From Caballeronia humi (GTDB taxonomy: Bacteria; Pseudomonadota; Gammaproteobacteria; Burkholderiales; Burkholderiaceae): a stretch of DNA of 64,000 nt. Under the pieces are notes generated by a model. It was not told the DNA's origin, did not search any database, and saw only the letters and a program-made list of their open reading frames with translations. The stretch's first letter is position 1; each line of letters starts with the position of its first letter. Made by a program: the position numbers and the translations under genes. Below, one piece after another: positions 16,762 to 25,655 of this stretch. The stretch lies in the NCBI RefSeq assembly GCF_001544475.1, contig NZ_FCNW02000004.1:222191-286190 (forward strand), written 5' to 3'.

Positions 16762-18354
16762 CTATCCGCTCGCGAGCACAGCGGCGATCTGTACGAACAG
16801 GATCTTCACGACGGTCATCGACGGGAAGATCATCGCATAGCCTACATCCGGTGCATCAGTCGGCGCGACGCGGTTCGCGAAGGCGAGGATCGCCGGATTG
16901 CCCGTCGCGCCGCTGAGTATGCCGACCGTCATGTCGAACGGCAGCCTGAAGACCCACAGGCAGAAGATCGCCGTGACGATGAGGAGCGCGAGTGCAATGG
17001 CCACGCCGTACAACAGGAACGACAAACCCGCCACGCCGATGGTCGCAAAGAACTTCGGCCCCGAGGCGATGCCCACTTGCGCGAGAAAGATTGTCAGGCC
17101 GAAGTTGCGCAGGACCAGGTTCGCGGAAAGCGGCATCGTCCAGACGAACGGGCCGACGCGACGCACGCGCCCCAATACGAGCGCGACCAGCAGCAGCGCC
17201 GCGAGCCCAAGCGCGAGCTTGCCGACGCCGGGAATCGGCAATGGAATCGCGCCGGCCAGGAGCCCGAGCGCCGCGCCGACGCCGATCGAGATGAAGCTCA
17301 ACTCGGCTGTTCCCTTGATCGAATCGCCGAAGAACGCGCGCAGCGGCTTCATGTGCGCGCGGTTCGCAAGCAAGCCTACGCGGTCGCCAAATTCGAGAAT
17401 GAGGTCCTGATTCGGCATCAGGTCGGCATCGCCCCGGCGCACGTGCGCGATCGTGCAGACGACGCCCTCCGGGAACCGGATATCGCGCAGCATGCGTCCC
17501 ACCACGAGCTTGCTCGAGGCGAACACGCGCCCGTAGTCCAAATCCTCGCGATGACTCGTCATGCGCCCCGGCTGCAACTCGCCGAAGAGCGATATGGCTC
17601 TTTGCAGCGCGGCGGGATCGGTGGCGGTCGCAAGCAGGACGTCGTCGGCTTGCAGGACGAGATCGTCGGTCGGCGGGCGATTGTGGTGCTCGCGACGCAC
17701 GGCGGCGATTGCGATGCCCGCCGGCATGCGGGTCTTCACATCGGCCAGGCGTGAACCGATGAACTCGGGATTGCGCAACGCGATCTCGGCGGTTTCGATG
17801 AGCTTCGGCGGCGGCCGCTCGATATGCGGCTTCAGCAGCGCGCTAAGGACATACAGGAAAAGAATCGGCCCCGCGACGCCGAACGGATACGCGACGCTGT
17901 AGCCGACCGTCGCGCCGTCGCTTTTCATGGCGGCCATCGCGGCTTGCAGGCTCGCCGTGCTGGTGCCGGACCCGGCGAAGAGGCCGAGCGATTCGTCGAG
18001 CTTCACGCCGAAGAGCGGCACGAACGCGATCGCCAGGAGCCCGGAGGCGATCACGCCAAGCGCGGCGGCGATGTTGGCCTTGAGGCCGTCGGCGCTGGTA
18101 AGGCCCTTGAAGAACTGGTCGCCATACTGGATGCCGATGCCATAGAGGAAGAGCAGCAGCCCAAGCGTGCCGAGCAGCGCGGGCGGCGCGGACTTCGGCG
18201 CAAACCCGCCGATCGCGAGCCCGACGAAGAGCACCGCGCCCGAGCCGAGCGCCACGCCCTTGACGCTGATCTCGCCGACGACATAGCCGAGCGCGACCGT
18301 GACGAAGAGCGTGAGCAGCGGCTGGGATTCGAGCAACATCCTGACTGCATCCAT
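16762..18354 (-). CDS. AspT/YidE-type membrane antiporter with two TrkA-C (RCK_C) domains
   Basis: A 530-residue protein: five or more N-terminal transmembrane helices, two central cytoplasmic RCK_C-like domains (about residues 190-340; IGSRLADVKTRMPAGIAIAAV and VGRMLRDIRFPEGV), then a second membrane half. This is the layout of the aspartate:alanine exchanger family. GAAGGGTACTGTC precedes the ATG at 18354. The transported substrate is unknown; an aspartate/alanine or dicarboxylate exchange would fit the fermentative context. It is followed by the lactate dehydrogenase-type gene on the same strand. Confidence 0.85.
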   Translation of the reverse strand: MDAVRMLLESQPLLTLFVTVALGYVVGEISVKGVALGSGAVLFVGLAIGGFAPKSAPPALLGTLGLLLFLYGIGIQYGDQFFKGLTSADGLKANIAAALGVIASGLLAIAFVPLFGVKLDESLGLFAGSGTSTASLQAAMAAMKSDGATVGYSVAYPFGVAGPILFLYVLSALLKPHIERPPPKLIETAEIALRNPEFIGSRLADVKTRMPAGIAIAAVRREHHNRPPTDDLVLQADDVLLATATDPAALQRAISLFGELQPGRMTSHREDLDYGRVFASSKLVVGRMLRDIRFPEGVVCTIAHVRRGDADLMPNQDLILEFGDRVGLLANRAHMKPLRAFFGDSIKGTAELSFISIGVGAALGLLAGAIPLPIPGVGKLALGLAALLLVALVLGRVRRVGPFVWTMPLSANLVLRNFGLTIFLAQVGIASGPKFFATIGVAGLSFLLYGVAIALALLIVTAIFCLWVFRLPFDMTVGILSGATGNPAILAFANRVAPTDAPDVGYAMIFPSMTVVKILFVQIAAVLASG

Positions 18355-18495
18355 GACAGTACCCTTCGATGAGCAAGAAAGGACGCGGCCAGAAACCCGG
18401 CGGCGCATGAAGCTTCTCGATGACCTGAAGATGCAGCCCGAAGGCGCGTTTACAATTTAGGTGCAAAACCCTTAAAAGACAATGCTGCGGAATTG

Positions 18496-18999
18496 CTAGA
18501 ACAAGCCGCGCCGGCTCGGATCGTACATCGGATCAGGCGATTTCTGCGTTTGCCTCAAGACGCCCTGATCGTCGAAATAGAAGTTGAAGATCAGGTGATT
18601 GATGTTGTTTTCCACATACCGGTAAGACCAGACGTCCCGTTTCATTCGCGAAAAATACGATGTCTCGAACGGACGGCCGAAGTTCATGAGCACGTCCTCA
18701 CGCGTCCACTTGTTGACTTCCGCGCGGTAGAACTCGCTCTCCTGCAACACTTGTCGAACGCTTACCACCTTGCCCGATGCATCAACGTCGGCGGCGGTCG
18801 TGGTCGTGCCCATTGGCTGGGTCGGCCACATGAGGCGCTTGCCGCCGCCGGGGAGATCGTAGGTTTCTTTGGGCGGTCCGAGCTTCGCGACCAACGCGGA
18901 CTGATCCGCGCCCGGCTCGACCTGCTGATACGGCTGAGCGCAGGCAAAGAGCGCCAACGCCCCCGCGCAGACAATCAATCTGGCGATACGGCTCTGCAT
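18496..18999 (-). CDS. Predicted outer-membrane lipoprotein, BamE/SmpA-like
   Basis: A 167-residue protein with a lipoprotein signal ending in LALFAC. Its body resembles two small SmpA/BamE-type repeats (LVAKLGPPKETYDLPGGGKRL and VLMNFGRPFETSYFSR), each starting with a 'G-x-P' turn. GGAGAGAC gives better spacing to the ATG at 18999 than to the overlapping GTG at 19002. It probably sits on the inner face of the outer membrane. Exact function unknown; canonical BamE is shorter, so this is a relative, not BamE itself. Confidence 0.7.
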   Translation of the reverse strand: MQSRIARLIVCAGALALFACAQPYQQVEPGADQSALVAKLGPPKETYDLPGGGKRLMWPTQPMGTTTTAADVDASGKVVSVRQVLQESEFYRAEVNKWTREDVLMNFGRPFETSYFSRMKRDVWSYRYVENNINHLIFNFYFDDQGVLRQTQKSPDPMYDPSRRGLF

Positions 19000-19020
19000 C
19001 ACGTCTCTCCCGCGATCGAA

Positions 19021-20040
19021 TCAAATCAGCCGCGCCGCCTCGTCGAGACGGCTCTTCGCCGGCAGCAAACCGGCCCGTGCGGTGCGCACGAGCGAAAACG
19101 CCCGCGTCTCCGGCGGCGTGCCTGGAATGTGTGCGATCCGGAACTCGATGTCGTCGCCCGGTTGCGTGCACGTGTCGTCCATCACGACGTTCATCCGGTC
19201 GAGCCGCAATCGCTTCACCTCGACGAATGCCCGCCCCTGCGGCTCGGCCAGCACGCTGCGTACATATTCGAACTTGCGTTCGAGCGCGTCCATCGGCAGG
19301 CCGAGGCCCGCAAGCGTCTGGCTGTTCTCTTCGATGCGCGCCTGCAACCGCGCGATCTCGCCCGCGTCGAGCGCGGCTTCGTTGCCGAACACCGAGCGCG
19401 TACCCACGCCCTGCCGTTCGAGCAACTGCAAGCGCGCCTTGAGTAGCGCGCGCTCCTCTTCCAGCACTTCTCGCTTCGATGCATCGCCCGCGACGCCTTG
19501 CAGCCCGTCGAGCGCCAGTTGATCGACCGCGCGCCGCACGATCTCCTCGCGCAGTTCAGTGTCGGTGCGCGCGCAAATCTTTATACGGTGATCGTCGAAA
19601 CTGATGGTCGTCTGCGCGACATCGGGACGCGCATGCTCGCCCACCCACGCGACGCCCAGCACGCGGCGCTCGATCATTGCCATGCTGAGCACCGCATGAA
19701 CGTGCGTGAGGTCCGGGTTCTGCTCGAAGCAGGACCGCAACTCCGTCGAGCGGCTCAGCACGGGCGCGACGTCGCCGGGCGTCGCGAAGAACGCATGCAT
19801 CGACGGGTCGCACGACCACGCCTCGGCGCTCGCATTCATCGGATCGGGCAACGCGCCGACAAGGCCATCGACATAGCCGATGCAAGTAGCAAGCGCCTGA
19901 GCCATGCGCCCTTCGTACTTGTCGACAAGCCGAAGCTGCGGATCGAGCCGCACGATGCGCGCGAGCGCGTCCGTCACGCGCGCGTCCGCGCACGCCTCGC
20001 TCTCGTGCTTGCCGCCGACAAGCCAGCTCAGAATGCCCAC
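19021..20040 (-). CDS. Conserved protein of unknown function with a coiled-coil segment
   Basis: A 339-residue protein without signal peptide or membrane segments. Residues about 195-255 (KREVLEEERALLKARLQLLERQ ... ARLQARIEENSQTL) have strong coiled-coil character. The rest is a mixed alpha/beta sequence I do not recognise. The start is GTG at 20040 after GGAGAGCGAC. The 18-bp spacing to the RRM gene upstream and 21 bp to the lipoprotein downstream suggest one transcript. No function is proposed. Confidence 0.65.
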   Translation of the reverse strand: MGILSWLVGGKHESEACADARVTDALARIVRLDPQLRLVDKYEGRMAQALATCIGYVDGLVGALPDPMNASAEAWSCDPSMHAFFATPGDVAPVLSRSTELRSCFEQNPDLTHVHAVLSMAMIERRVLGVAWVGEHARPDVAQTTISFDDHRIKICARTDTELREEIVRRAVDQLALDGLQGVAGDASKREVLEEERALLKARLQLLERQGVGTRSVFGNEAALDAGEIARLQARIEENSQTLAGLGLPMDALERKFEYVRSVLAEPQGRAFVEVKRLRLDRMNVVMDDTCTQPGDDIEFRIAHIPGTPPETRAFSLVRTARAGLLPAKSRLDEAARLI

Positions 20041-20058
20041 GTCGCTCTCCTGCCGCCT

Positions 20059-20316
20059 CTACTCTTCTTCGCGCGGCGGCACCACGTTGACGTTGATCGT
20101 GCGGTTCTTCCAGAACAAGTTGTGAACCCGCCCTTCGAGACTGCGCAGCGAATGCGGCTCGACGTTGTTGAAAGTCAGCAGCACCGCAGGCCGCGAACCG
20201 GCACCCGGAACGCGCTGGATTTCGTCGAATGCAGGAAAGCCATAGCGGATCAGGAATTCCTTGATCTCTTCGTCGGTTACATCGTCCGCTACATTGCCTA
20301 TCCAAAGCTCGGCCAT
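20059..20316 (-). CDS. Small RNA-binding protein with an RRM domain
   Basis: An 85-residue single RRM-like domain: ELWIGNVADDVTDEEIKEFL is the RNP2/helix-1 start, and PAVLLTFNNVEPHSLRSLEGRVHNLFWKNRTI covers RNP1 to helix 2. The C-terminus ends in an acidic tail. RNP1 is divergent, lacking the usual G-F/Y-G-F, so RNA affinity is uncertain. AGAGGGG precedes the ATG at 20316. It lies between fabI and the unknown 339-residue gene. A role as RNA chaperone in stress is inferred only from the family. Confidence 0.75.
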   Translation of the reverse strand: MAELWIGNVADDVTDEEIKEFLIRYGFPAFDEIQRVPGAGSRPAVLLTFNNVEPHSLRSLEGRVHNLFWKNRTINVNVVPPREEE

Positions 20317-20358
20317 AATCAAACCCCTCTCTCTTTTATTGACATTGCAGCACGGCCG

Positions 20359-21141
20359 TCAGGCCATGATGTGCACCCCGCCGTCGACGTACAGTGTTTC
20401 GCCCGACAGGCGCCGCGCATAAGGCGTCGCAAGGAACGCACACGTAAAGCCGACGTCCATGATGTCGACCAGCTCGCCAAGCGGCGCCCGCTGTGCGGCT
20501 TCGTTGAGCAGCAAGTCGAAATCCTTCAGGCCCGACGCGGCCCGCGTTTTGAGCGGTCCCGGCGAGATCGCATGCACGCGGATGCCCTTCGATCCGAGTT
20601 CGTACGCGAGATAACGGGCGCATGCTTCGAGCGCCGCCTTCACCGGTCCCATCAGGTTGTAGTTCGGCACTACCTTGGTCGCGCCGTGGTAGCTCATCGT
20701 GAGGATCGTACCGCCGTCCGTCATGAGCGGCGCCGCGAGCCGCGCCATGCGCACGAGCGAATGGCAGGAGATGTCCATCGCCTTCGCGAAGCCTTCGGCC
20801 GAACTATCGAGCAGGCCGCCTTGCAGGTCCTCCTTCGGCGCCCACGCGATGGAATGAACGAGGATATCGAGCCTGCCCCATTCCTCGCGTATCCGTGCGA
20901 AGAGCGCGTCGAGATCGGACGGCTGCGAGACGTCGAGCGGCATCAGGATCGGCGCTTCCAGTTCGCGCGCGAGGGGCTCGACGTAGGTCTTCGCCTTCTC
21001 GTTCACGTAAGTGATCGCCAGGTCGGCGCCCAGCTCGCGAAACGCCTTCGCGCACCCGTAGGCAATCGAGTGCTCGTTCGCGATTCCCGTGACGAGCGCT
21101 TTCTTGTCCTTCAGGATCGGGCGAGGGATTTCCACGGTCAT
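20359..21141 (-). CDS. fabI: Enoyl-[acyl-carrier-protein] reductase (NADH), FabI type
   Basis: A 260-residue SDR-fold enoyl-ACP reductase. Catalytic Tyr151 and Tyr161 with Lys168 (Y-x6-K) match the FabI pattern, and the N-terminal TGIANEHSIAYG is the typical nucleotide loop. GGAGCCTCAC precedes the ATG. It catalyses the last step of fatty-acid elongation. Its position downstream of ackA, pta and DUF3141, away from a fatty-acid gene cluster, suggests an extra copy, perhaps used as an NADH sink under low oxygen. That role is inferred. Confidence 0.92.
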   Translation of the reverse strand: MTVEIPRPILKDKKALVTGIANEHSIAYGCAKAFRELGADLAITYVNEKAKTYVEPLARELEAPILMPLDVSQPSDLDALFARIREEWGRLDILVHSIAWAPKEDLQGGLLDSSAEGFAKAMDISCHSLVRMARLAAPLMTDGGTILTMSYHGATKVVPNYNLMGPVKAALEACARYLAYELGSKGIRVHAISPGPLKTRAASGLKDFDLLLNEAAQRAPLGELVDIMDVGFTCAFLATPYARRLSGETLYVDGGVHIMA

Positions 21142-21166
21142 GTGAGGCTCCTAGTCGATGTCGGAT

Positions 21167-22345
21167 TCAGCCGATCGTCGCCTGCGTGTGGCGCGCGATC
21201 ATGAGCTCTTCGTCGGTCGGGATCACCCACGCCGACACCTTGCTCGATGCCGTGCTGATACACGGCCCGCCGCGCGAGTTCGCCTGCGCATCCAGTTCGA
21301 TGCCGAGCCACGCCGCGCTCTTGCACACGCGCTCGCGGACCGCCGGCGCATGCTCGCCGATGCCCGCGGTGAACACGAGTGCATCGATGCCGCCAAGCGC
21401 CGCCGCAAGCGAGCCGAGGTCGCGACCGATGCGGTAAGCGAACAGCTCCACCGCGAAGCGTGCGCGAGGATCGTCGCTCGCGAGCAGTTCACGCATGTCG
21501 CTCGACACCGCCGATACCCCGAGCAGCCCCGACTCCTTGTAGATCAGGTTCTCGATCGCGCGCGCGTCCATGCCCATCTGATCGATCAGATAGAGGATCA
21601 CGCCGGGATCGAGACTGCCGCAGCGCGTGCCCATCGGCAGGCCATCGACGGCTGTGAAGCCCATCGTGCTCGCGACGCTCTTGCTCGCCGCCATCGCGCA
21701 CATGCTCGCGCCGTTGCCGAGATGCGCGACGACCGTGCGCCCCGTCGCGGCGCTGGGCGCAAATTCGGGCAGCACGCTCGCGATATATTCATACGACAAG
21801 CCGTGAAAGCCGTAACGCCGCACGCCGCGCGAGGTGATCTTCTCCGGCAGCGCGAACGCTTGCGCCACTTCCGGCTGCGCACGATGAAATGCCGTATCGA
21901 AGCACAGAACCTGCGGCAATTCCGGACGACGCCTCGCGATGATCCGCACCGGCTCCAGGTTGTGCGGCTGATGCAGCGGCGCGAGCGGCACGAGTTCGTC
22001 GAGCTTCGCAAGCACTTCGGGCGTGGCGAGCACGGGCTGCGTGAATACCTCGCCGCCATGCACGACGCGATGCCCGACCGCGATCAGTTCGTAGCCTTCG
22101 TGATGGCCGCGCAAAAAGTCGCCGATGCACGCAATCGCGCCTTCATGTCCGATCGCGGTGCCCTTCTCCCACGTTTGTTCGCCGATTTGCTTGCCCGCGC
22201 TGTCGAACGCGCTGAAGGCGGGCGCCGTGTGCAGTCCTTCCGCCTGCCCGCGCATGACGAGTTCGGGCGCGGCGCCCTTCATCGCGAACACGCGGAACTT
22301 GATGCTCGACGATCCCGCATTGAGTACCAGAATGGCGTCGGTCAT
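21167..22345 (-). CDS. ackA: Acetate kinase
   Basis: A 392-residue ASKHA-family kinase with LNAGSSSIKF at the N-terminus, the VGHRVVHGG and FDTAFH stretches, HLGNGASMCA and the GIGEHAP motif near the C-terminus. It interconverts acetyl phosphate + ADP and acetate + ATP. It starts 2 bp before the end of the pta-like gene is cleared (pta stop at 22350), with GGTGAG as ribosome-binding site, so translation is probably coupled. With Pta it forms the substrate-level ATP route from acetyl-CoA. Propionate could also be used. Confidence 0.95.
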   Translation of the reverse strand: MTDAILVLNAGSSSIKFRVFAMKGAAPELVMRGQAEGLHTAPAFSAFDSAGKQIGEQTWEKGTAIGHEGAIACIGDFLRGHHEGYELIAVGHRVVHGGEVFTQPVLATPEVLAKLDELVPLAPLHQPHNLEPVRIIARRRPELPQVLCFDTAFHRAQPEVAQAFALPEKITSRGVRRYGFHGLSYEYIASVLPEFAPSAATGRTVVAHLGNGASMCAMAASKSVASTMGFTAVDGLPMGTRCGSLDPGVILYLIDQMGMDARAIENLIYKESGLLGVSAVSSDMRELLASDDPRARFAVELFAYRIGRDLGSLAAALGGIDALVFTAGIGEHAPAVRERVCKSAAWLGIELDAQANSRGGPCISTASSKVSAWVIPTDEELMIARHTQATIG

Positions 22346-22349
22346 GAGC

Positions 22350-23288
22350 TCACCCCAGCGCCTTGCCGCCTTCGCGGCGCGCCTTCGCGACGAGCGCCGC
22401 CACCGCGCAGGAAGCGAGCCGCGTCATCAGCGAATCGGCACGGCTCGTCAGGATGATCGGCACCCGCGCCCCGAGCACGATGCCGGCTGCGTCCGCTCCC
22501 GCAAGAAACGACAGGCTCTTCGCCAGCATGTTGCCGGCTTCGAGATCTGGCACGAGCAGCACGTTCGCGCGTCCCGCGACGGGTGAATCGATCTGCTTGA
22601 TGCGGGCCGCTTCGGGATCGATGGCGTTATCGAGCGCGAGCGGTCCGTCGACGAGGGCACCGGTCACCTGATGGCGATCCACCATCTTGCAGAGCGCGGC
22701 GGCTTCAATGGTGGACGGCACCTTCGGATTGACCGTCTCCATCGCAGAGAGAATCGCGACCCGCACTTCCTGAAAGTTCAGCGCGTGCCCGAGATCGATG
22801 GCGTTCTGCAGGATGTCGACTTTTTCTTCGAGCGTCGGCGCGATGTTGACGGCCGCGTCGGTGATGATGAGGGCGTTTTCGTAGCCGGGCACGTCCATCA
22901 CGAAGCAGTGGCTCACGCGTCGCGCCGTGCGCAGCCCCGTCTCGCGGCGCACGACCGCGCCCATCAGTTCGTCGGTATGCAGGCTGCCTTTCATCAGCGC
23001 CTCGGCCTTGCCTTCGCGCACGAGATCGACCGCAGCCGCCGCCGCGGCATGGCTGAAGGCCGCATCGACGACTGGATAGCCTGCGATATCGATGCCGTGC
23101 TCTGCCGCCACCGCCTCGATGCGCGCGCGCGGCCCGACGAGGATCGGCGCGATCAGTCCGTTCTGCGCCGCCTGGATCGCGCCTTCGAGCGAGCTCTGAT
23201 CGCACGGATGCGCGATCGCGGTCGGTACGGGTTCGAGCGATCTGCAAAACTCGATGAGCTTCTTGTACTTCGCGTGTTCACGTTCCAC
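22350..23288 (-). CDS. pta: Phosphate acetyl/butyryltransferase
   Basis: A 312-residue enzyme of the PTA_PTB family. It has the EALMKGSLHTDELM segment, the VSHCFVMDVPGY and ITDAAVNIAP stretches, and VPDLEAGNMLAKSL near the C-terminus. It moves an acyl group from CoA to phosphate. Length matches short Pta/Ptb enzymes rather than the 700-residue Pta. A GTG start with AGGAATCCGCC upstream is the best choice. Co-location with ackA makes acetyl-CoA the likely substrate, though butyryl-CoA is possible. Confidence 0.88.
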   Translation of the reverse strand: MEREHAKYKKLIEFCRSLEPVPTAIAHPCDQSSLEGAIQAAQNGLIAPILVGPRARIEAVAAEHGIDIAGYPVVDAAFSHAAAAAAVDLVREGKAEALMKGSLHTDELMGAVVRRETGLRTARRVSHCFVMDVPGYENALIITDAAVNIAPTLEEKVDILQNAIDLGHALNFQEVRVAILSAMETVNPKVPSTIEAAALCKMVDRHQVTGALVDGPLALDNAIDPEAARIKQIDSPVAGRANVLLVPDLEAGNMLAKSLSFLAGADAAGIVLGARVPIILTSRADSLMTRLASCAVAALVAKARREGGKALG

Positions 23289-23333
23289 GGCGGATTCCTG
23301 GGAGAGGTGAGATAACGTGATGATGGCAGCATT

Positions 23334-25655
23334 TCAACGCGCGAGCGTCGTCGCGCGCGGCTCGCGTGCGGCCTTGCCGAGCAGCACGGTGCGAATCCGT
23401 TCGAGCATCGCGCGCTGTTCGTCGGTCGGCTGGCCGCGCTGCACGCGTTCGTCGGTAACGAGCCTGTCCAGCAGCGTCAGGATGCGTTTCCTTTCGACGC
23501 GGTCCGCCAGCAATTTCGGCAACGTGACAAGCGCCTGCTCCGGTTCGTAACGCGCGATGATCTCCTGCTCGCCGCGAATGCGCCGCCATTGATCGGGCTG
23601 CAAGTTCGGCAGGAATTCCGCGTAATCGTTCGCGAGTTCCTGTTGCAGCACGAGTCGCGCGAGCGGAATCGGCTCGCCGTGGCGTTTGAGCAGGAACGCC
23701 ATGCGTGCGAACGCTTCCGCGTAGCCGCCTTCCGATATGGCATCGAGCGCTTCCTTCACGAACGGCAACTCACGCGGGTCCGGCACGACGTCCGCCGCAG
23801 CGGGCGCTGGCGTTGTATCTGCGCGATCTTTCGCGGCCATGTTGCCGTAGCACATGAAGAACGCCGCTTCGGTGGCCGCATCGCGCATCGCCCGGTAGAA
23901 ATCCATCGACGCGCTGACGAGTTCCGACCCCGCCTTCTCGACGTCGCGATACGGCCCCGAGTCCACGGGGTCCTTGCGCGCCGCCTTGATCGACGCGGCC
24001 GCAGGGCCGAGCCACGCGAGCCAAGGATTCATGTCGGAGAAGGCCCAGCGTTGAAAGCGCAGCGGATGGAATGCGCGTGATAGTTGCGCCGTGAAGTCGT
24101 TCGATGTCGCCTGTACGTACGGCTGTACGAAGAGTTCGTACGCGCGCTGATTGAAGTCCGACACTTCGGCCACGGCCTTGAACGGCTTCTCGTCGACGCG
24201 CTCGAACCGATTCAGCCGCTCGAGAATCTCCTCCAGACGATGCTCATGGAAATCGACTTCGCATTCGGTCTCGCCGCGCTCGTTCTTGCGCTCCGTGATC
24301 TGCATCGCATAGAGGCCGGGCGGCAGCGACTCGATCGTCTTCAGCACCGAGACGATCTGCGTGTGCTCGCGCTGCGCGACCTTGCCCGACACGAAGATCC
24401 CCAGATGCCCGATGCTTTTATGCAGAAGCCCGATGATTACCTGCCCGCGCGCCTTGATTTCCTCCGTGCTGCCGTAGAGATCGGCCACCCAGTTGAACGC
24501 CTGCTGCGGCGGCGTGATGTTGTCGCCCATCGAGGCGAACAGGACGATCGGCGACTTGATGTTGCGCAGATCGAAGCCCTTGCCCGCCGGGTCCTTCACG
24601 TCGCCGGACCAGAGCTTGTTGCCGACGAACAGATTGCGCGTGATCCACTCGATCTCCTCGCGGTTCATCAGATAATAGCCGCCCCACCAGCGCTCAAAAT
24701 CGAGGAAGCGCGGCGGCTCGGTATCGATATTCGCGTACAGGTGGTAGTACTTGTCCCAGAAGCTGTTGGCCGGGTTCAGGTTCTCGAAGTTCTGCACCAG
24801 ATGCGCGCCGTCGAACTTGCCGTTGCCGAGGTCGGCCGTGAGCGACGCGAGCCACGTTCCGCCCAGCATGCCGCCCGAGTAGCGCATCGGATTGTCGCCC
24901 TCGCCTTCGCTCCAGGCGCCGCTCCAGTACGACATCGGCGCGCCGTTGATGACGATCGGCCCGGTGTCGTCGGGGTTCGAGGCGGCGAGCATCATCGCGG
25001 CCCAGCCGCCCTGGCAATTGCCGATGATCGCGGGCCGCGGGCTCTCCGGATGCAGCGCCCGCACCTTGCGCACGAATTCTTCTTCGGCGGCGCATACGTC
25101 GAGGAGCGTCTGGCCCGGCTCGGGATCGCGATAAAACACGACGAAATAGACGGGATGCCCCGCCCGCATCGCGACGCCAACCTGCGAATCGTCCTTGAAG
25201 CCGCCGATGCCCGGTCCGTGGCCGGCGCGCGGATCGATGATCAGATAGGGGCGGCGCTCGTCGGAGATCGTCACGCCGGGCGGCGGCTTGATCTTGAGCA
25301 GCGCGTAGTTGACGGGGCGCGCGAAGGTGCGGCCGTCGAGGATCGTGTCGTAGTCGAAATGGAGCGCCGGCTTGAGTCCGCTCGCCGATTGCTCGACGAA
25401 GGCGGTGCCGCGTTCGCGCAGCGTGTCCCAGAAGAGGATCGAGCGCTGCATCGCGTCGAGTGCGTAACGGTAGCCCGCCAACGGGTCGAACGATGCGGGG
25501 GAAAGCGCCAGGACACCGCGTGTTGCGTCAGGGCCGGCGGCATCGGAGAGCCGCTCCCGGAAGTGCGTCTGCGCATTCTCCATGCGCTTCTGGAACACGA
25601 GCGCGACCTTCCTGCTGATCTCGTGACTGCGGGCGAGCGGCGTGCTGGCATCCAT
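23334..25655 (-). CDS. DUF3141 protein, polyhydroxyalkanoate synthase-like alpha/beta hydrolase
   Basis: A 773-residue cytoplasmic protein. The central alpha/beta-hydrolase region carries a nucleophile elbow with cysteine (GNCQGG, Cys214), as in PHA synthases. A long C-terminal extension (about residues 400-773) is helical and rich in charged residues. I chose ATG 25655 (MDASTPL) with GAGG 8 nt upstream. The frame is open for 528 bp further but without protein-like sequence. It heads the DUF3141-pta-ackA-fabI operon. A role in acyl-ester polymer or acyl-CoA metabolism is likely; true PHA synthase activity is not proven. Confidence 0.8.
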   Translation of the reverse strand: MDASTPLARSHEISRKVALVFQKRMENAQTHFRERLSDAAGPDATRGVLALSPASFDPLAGYRYALDAMQRSILFWDTLRERGTAFVEQSASGLKPALHFDYDTILDGRTFARPVNYALLKIKPPPGVTISDERRPYLIIDPRAGHGPGIGGFKDDSQVGVAMRAGHPVYFVVFYRDPEPGQTLLDVCAAEEEFVRKVRALHPESPRPAIIGNCQGGWAAMMLAASNPDDTGPIVINGAPMSYWSGAWSEGEGDNPMRYSGGMLGGTWLASLTADLGNGKFDGAHLVQNFENLNPANSFWDKYYHLYANIDTEPPRFLDFERWWGGYYLMNREEIEWITRNLFVGNKLWSGDVKDPAGKGFDLRNIKSPIVLFASMGDNITPPQQAFNWVADLYGSTEEIKARGQVIIGLLHKSIGHLGIFVSGKVAQREHTQIVSVLKTIESLPPGLYAMQITERKNERGETECEVDFHEHRLEEILERLNRFERVDEKPFKAVAEVSDFNQRAYELFVQPYVQATSNDFTAQLSRAFHPLRFQRWAFSDMNPWLAWLGPAAASIKAARKDPVDSGPYRDVEKAGSELVSASMDFYRAMRDAATEAAFFMCYGNMAAKDRADTTPAPAAADVVPDPRELPFVKEALDAISEGGYAEAFARMAFLLKRHGEPIPLARLVLQQELANDYAEFLPNLQPDQWRRIRGEQEIIARYEPEQALVTLPKLLADRVERKRILTLLDRLVTDERVQRGQPTDEQRAMLERIRTVLLGKAAREPRATTLAR

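Noticed and set aside
19498..21204. 568-residue plus-strand frame opposite the unknown gene, RRM gene and fabI
   Set aside because: Arg/His-rich antisense frame covering three genes with clear minus-strand features.
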